From IMG/VR virus record IMGVR_UViG_3300044911_000484, positions 1 to 40,298 of that record: DNA of 40,298 bases. One strand, 5' to 3'. This DNA comes from a virus. Made by a program: the position numbers and the translations under genes. Shown here piece by piece: positions 36,916 to 40,298 of the stretch (within the stretch, counting starts at the first letter, position 1; the number at the start of each line of letters is the position of its first letter). The notes under the pieces were generated by a model, which saw nothing but the letters and a program-made list of their open reading frames with translations, searched no databases and was not told the origin of the DNA.

Positions 36916-39345
36916 TCAGCTGATGAAGTAAGTAGCGTTGCGAACGTGGTTGACATCCAACCCACCCAAGCCAGGGCGGGGTGGCAGGTTAGGTCTCAGT
37001 TCCGGTGGGATCTGAGCAAGGAGCTGATCCGTGATCCTGGTGTACCAGTCATCGGAATACAGCTCAGCAAAGGTAGTGCGTACTGAGTTGCGTAGCTGAT
37101 CCATCTCGGCGGGGGTCGTGGCAAAGCAGTCATGGATTCCTCCAAGGTTGGTGACGCCACGGTTCATGGCGTGGATGGTGGCCATTGCCATGTGACTAGC
37201 GTCCATGGAATGGATGACGTTGGGACTCAAGCCATTGCCCATGCGTATGGCACTGAGTCCATCGGGGATGTGGTAGCTGCGTAGGTCCATCGGTACGGAC
37301 GACAGGTGGTGCAGCTTGATGCGTGTGTACTTGTAGTCCTCGTAGTTCTGACGGACATGCAGACCAGACGGTGCGGTCCAGTGCAGTGGGATGTTGTTGT
37401 CCCCAGCAATGCGACCCAACTTCTTGAACCACTGCATTGCGTCCCGTGCAGGACCGATCAGGTCTGATGTTTCCCGGTACAGGATGGTGGCCATGTAGTG
37501 GCAGGTGCCGATGGCACCACGGCGGAATGGCCACGACTCATGGCCGTATAACTCCAGCGCACGATCCAGTGCCCACCCTTGGCAGAAGCCAAACACAGCA
37601 CGACGGCTGGCTGAGTAAGGCAGGGTCATGACCACTGACTTACCCAAGCTGCGATCAGGTTGCAGGCTGAGCCACTTGGCAGCATCAGGGTGGTCGTCAG
37701 TACGCAGGATTTCCAGCACCCTGGCAATCAGTGCTGAGTAGATGTCCTGTGGTTTGTCGCTTGGCATCAGGTTGACCAGCCTGGCCATGCCTTCATTACG
37801 CAGGAAGGCGGCATAGTGCTGGATGCCAGAGCATGTGCAGTCCAGCTGTACGGGCAGGTTGCAGATGCTGCCGTGTCCTTCCCTTACGAACTTGGCCGCG
37901 GCATGACAGAAGGCAAGGAACTGCCATGGGTCATCAGCTGCAGTCCAGAACTTGGTGTGTTGCCACGGGTCAGTGCCTGCTGCACAGATGGCTTCACGGT
38001 TTTGCTGTGCCCATGACAAACGTGCTTCCCAAGTGAGCTTGCCGTGCCCATAGGCATTGGCCCCATGCACCCATAGCCACTGGGCTTCTTGGCTGGTGCT
38101 GATGGGTGTGCCGTTGGCGAACAGCAGCAAGGCACGACCGATGTCGTTGGCCTGTGGATTTAGGAATGGTGGGCGGTAGTAGTACCTACCCCTGAAGTCC
38201 AGCTGCATGGGGTAGTAAATCTGCGGCTCATCCCTAAAGCGATCAGCCAGCCACAGCTGTTTTGCTGTTGCGATTTTCTTGTGTTTGGCCTTGTCGTTCT
38301 TGTCGTGGATCTGCCGTGCGTTGAACTTCCACTGGGTTACATCAGGGTGGTCATCAGGTAAGTGCTTGGGATAGGGCGGTACCTTCCACCCCTCCCGTGG
38401 CATGAGCTTGCCGATCTCCAAACTCTGGTCCCATGCGTAACGGACCTGATCCAACAGCCAACTGTTGACCTTCCACGCCACGGTCTGTTGCAGGTTGGCA
38501 GCAACGATGTACGGCTCATCTCCGGTGGTGTGTTCAGCAACGACCTCAGCGTCGTCTTTCATCAACCGGTTGTTGGGGATGTCTTGCGTGAAGTAACCAC
38601 CATCCAATGGGGTAACCCATGAGCGGGGTTGCACGACCATGGGCAACGCCAATGGGGACAGCAACTTCTGTTGTGCTGTGACATCCTTGATCCACTTCAT
38701 GCAGCCTTCAGTGGCACGGACCATGCGGATGGTCTTGATGCCTTGCCGCTCCATGTACACCTCAATGAACCCGGTGTGTTCTGCAACCAGTTGCACCAAG
38801 AACACACCTGTAGCCAGTCGTTCCCGTGGGTCCCACACGCTGGTGTTCTTCATGCGCAGGATGTCCTTGCGCTTGCCGTCGTTACGAGGCCGAACACGCT
38901 TGTGGTTGATGCGCTCCCACCGTGTTGCACGGTTGAGCATGGTCTCAATCCATAGGGTGTGACCCACCTCAATGGCTAAGGCGTGCAGCTTGGTGGTCTG
39001 TGTGATCTGATCCAGCACCACACGGATAGCAGTAGCTGCCACCTTGCGTGCAGGCAGTTGGGTCAATGGACCTAGCCAGACGTAACGGGAACCGGCCTTG
39101 CCACTTTCAATCTGCCGGACGTGGTAGTTGATGTGCTTGACCAGTTGATCCACACCAAGAACGGTCAATGCCGTGCCGTACTTGGACAGAGACTCCATCC
39201 GTCTAACGATCTTCTGGTTAACCATGAGTTCTTCACGGTCTGCACCAAGGCTGAACATCTCAGCCTCAAGTGCCCATTGATCATCATCAGTGCGGCAACA
39301 GATTGGAGTCGGGGACTGGGGCAGGAAGGACAAAGACGCTGGCAT
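36916..39345 (-). CDS. T7-type single-subunit DNA-directed RNA polymerase (809 aa)
   Basis: Catalytic features align with T7: motif A QLDCTCSGIQHY (Asp502, T7 Asp537), motif B DRSLGKSVVMTLPYS (Arg565, Lys569, Tyr577, spaced as T7 Arg627/Lys631/Tyr639), and motif C GGIHDCFATTP (Asp739, T7 Asp812). Motif A reads DCTCSG where T7 has DGSCSG. It is shorter than T7 gp1 (883 aa), mainly in the N-terminal promoter-contact part. ATG 39345 is the first in-frame ATG, 20 bp after the integrase stop, without a Shine-Dalgarno. It transcribes the replication and virion genes. Confidence 0.95.
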   Translation of the reverse strand: MPASLSFLPQSPTPICCRTDDDQWALEAEMFSLGADREELMVNQKIVRRMESLSKYGTALTVLGVDQLVKHINYHVRQIESGKAGSRYVWLGPLTQLPARKVAATAIRVVLDQITQTTKLHALAIEVGHTLWIETMLNRATRWERINHKRVRPRNDGKRKDILRMKNTSVWDPRERLATGVFLVQLVAEHTGFIEVYMERQGIKTIRMVRATEGCMKWIKDVTAQQKLLSPLALPMVVQPRSWVTPLDGGYFTQDIPNNRLMKDDAEVVAEHTTGDEPYIVAANLQQTVAWKVNSWLLDQVRYAWDQSLEIGKLMPREGWKVPPYPKHLPDDHPDVTQWKFNARQIHDKNDKAKHKKIATAKQLWLADRFRDEPQIYYPMQLDFRGRYYYRPPFLNPQANDIGRALLLFANGTPISTSQEAQWLWVHGANAYGHGKLTWEARLSWAQQNREAICAAGTDPWQHTKFWTAADDPWQFLAFCHAAAKFVREGHGSICNLPVQLDCTCSGIQHYAAFLRNEGMARLVNLMPSDKPQDIYSALIARVLEILRTDDHPDAAKWLSLQPDRSLGKSVVMTLPYSASRRAVFGFCQGWALDRALELYGHESWPFRRGAIGTCHYMATILYRETSDLIGPARDAMQWFKKLGRIAGDNNIPLHWTAPSGLHVRQNYEDYKYTRIKLHHLSSVPMDLRSYHIPDGLSAIRMGNGLSPNVIHSMDASHMAMATIHAMNRGVTNLGGIHDCFATTPAEMDQLRNSVRTTFAELYSDDWYTRITDQLLAQIPPELRPNLPPRPGLGGLDVNHVRNATYFIS

Positions 39346-39365
39346 TGCTGTTGAGATTCATTGGC

Positions 39366-40298
39366 TTAGGTCTGGCAACCTGCGTCGGGATCGGGAGCCA
39401 CTTTTCCTTGGAGGACATCAACTGCACTGCGTAGGGATTGAGAATTGAGGTGACTGTAACGGGCAGTTACGCTTATGGTGCTGTGGCCTAGCAGCTTCTG
39501 CACCACGAACAGGGATACCCCCGCCTGTACCAACCGGGTGGCATAGGTGTGACGCAGGGCATGAGGTACGAACTGGTCGTCATCATCCAAGTCCATTGCT
39601 GACCGTGCCCGATCCCAGTAGTACCGCAGCACCTCACGGTTCAGGTCATAGAAGACCAGGCCGCGGCTCTTGTCGCACCGTTGTTCAATGATGCTGCGCA
39701 CCCTGTCGGTCATAGGTACAGACCTGGGCAGGTCACCTTTGTTTTGCCAAATGGAGATGATGTTCTCCTTCAGGTCCACGTCCTTGACCTGCATGGCAGC
39801 CAGCTCACCAACCCTCATGCCGGTGTCAATGAGGACGACCACTGCGTCACTGACACTGGCTTGGTTCCACTGCTTGAGCAGGGACAGCAGCATCATCTCC
39901 TCTTCGATGGTGAGGTAGCGGATGCGGTGGGTGGGTTCCGGTTGACGGATGATGCGTGGCTTGCGGCTGCAGCCATCACGCTCCATGGCGTCAGTGAACA
40001 TGGCTGACAGTGCAGCCAGCTTGCGGTTGATGGTGGCAGGACCGTTCTTCTGCCGCTTCAGGTGGGCGACATACCCATCCACATCGGATGTGGTGATGGT
40101 GTCCATGACGCAGTCACTGCCAAAGTACTGGAGTGCTTCATTGGCAGTGGCTGTGGCTTTGGCTTCATTGCGGCTACCAATCCACCGCACCTCACAGCTC
40201 TTGTCGTAAGCCTGCTTCAAGGTCCATGCCTTGGGGTCAGCCTGCTGTTGAGCAGCAGCTTGACCACGCAGCTGGATCTCTAGCTCCAGTCGTTTGAT
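39366..40298 (-). CDS. int: Tyrosine integrase, catalytic part (continues at 241-1)
   Basis: It encodes residues 39-348 of the integrase; the N-terminus is read from 241 down to 1 after circularisation. The core-binding region (INRKLAALSAMFTDAMERDG) precedes a complete catalytic set: Arg200 (TGMRVGEL), Lys225 (NKGDLPRS), His284 and Arg287 (VPHALRHTYAT), His310 (LLGHSTIS) and nucleophile Tyr319 (TARYSHL). The enzyme should be active in site-specific recombination. It is immediately upstream of the RNA polymerase gene, the arrangement of marine cyanopodoviruses such as P-SSP7. No attachment site was recognisable nearby. Confidence 0.93.
   Translation of the reverse strand: MKRLELEIQLRGQAAAQQQADPKAWTLKQAYDKSCEVRWIGSRNEAKATATANEALQYFGSDCVMDTITTSDVDGYVAHLKRQKNGPATINRKLAALSAMFTDAMERDGCSRKPRIIRQPEPTHRIRYLTIEEEMMLLSLLKQWNQASVSDAVVVLIDTGMRVGELAAMQVKDVDLKENIISIWQNKGDLPRSVPMTDRVRSIIEQRCDKSRGLVFYDLNREVLRYYWDRARSAMDLDDDDQFVPHALRHTYATRLVQAGVSLFVVQKLLGHSTISVTARYSHLNSQSLRSAVDVLQGKVAPDPDAGCQT
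40172..40298. repeat. Terminal direct repeat, right copy
   Basis: Identical to 1-127. Joining the ends through this overlap restores the 348-codon integrase, which shows that the contig is circular or circularly permuted at this point. Confidence 0.95.

Noticed and set aside
1-40298. CRISPR arrays, tRNA genes, insertion sequences, photosynthesis or nucleotide-metabolism genes
   Set aside because: No regularly spaced repeats, cloverleaf-like segments, transposase motifs or psbA/hli/talC/nrd-type proteins were seen in reading both strands.

Overview
The window is a complete, circularly closed contig of a T7-like podovirus (Autographivirales type), most likely a cyanophage. Bases 1-127 are repeated exactly at 40172-40298, and one reading frame, a tyrosine integrase, runs across that join, so the unique length is 40171 bp. 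The T7-type core is all here: single-subunit RNA polymerase, gp2.5-like SSB, gp3-like endonuclease, gp4-like primase-helicase, gp6-like exonuclease, portal, scaffold, capsid, tail tubes A and B, three internal virion proteins, tail spike and terminase. The integrase directly upstream of the RNA polymerase is the arrangement I know from marine cyanopodoviruses. No photosynthesis, nucleotide-metabolism or tRNA genes are visible, so the host assignment (picocyanobacteria) is an inference.

Layout. A non-coding stretch of about 550 bp (4448-4996) separates two divergent arms. The long arm is on the minus strand. It runs from 4447 down to 320 (about fourteen small early genes, mostly joined by ATGA/TGATG overlaps, including a C5 cytosine methyltransferase), through the integrase across the join, then RNA polymerase, replication genes (39345-32921), head genes (32928-28548), tail and ejection proteins (28494-15827), tail spike, fibre and a group of tiny proteins, ending at 11116. 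The short arm is on the plus strand (4997-11110): a winged-helix regulator, small terminase, three virion or receptor-binding type proteins, large terminase, an M15 peptidase endolysin and very small basic proteins. The arms converge with a 5-bp gap at 11110/11116. Relative to T7, the packaging/lysis arm is therefore inverted.

How it works together. Early genes and the integrase act first. The phage RNA polymerase then transcribes replication and virion genes. The capsid gene has a terminator on each side and its own candidate promoter. DNA is packaged by the plus-strand terminase pair and cells are opened by the M15 peptidase.

Most notable points. (1) No DNA polymerase gene exists; its T7 position between helicase and exonuclease holds a small zinc-ribbon protein, a 106-aa unknown and a 27-aa membrane peptide. 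(2) About 70% of the cytosine methyltransferase gene is overlapped in another frame by a 166-codon frame whose product also carries recognisable family motifs. (3) The 1808-aa ejection protein carries a probable ADP-ribosyltransferase domain. (4) A 10-mer, GTGGTGGGTG, recurs in four non-coding gaps, three of them just upstream of start codons. (5) Several real genes are under 60 codons, including two membrane peptides.
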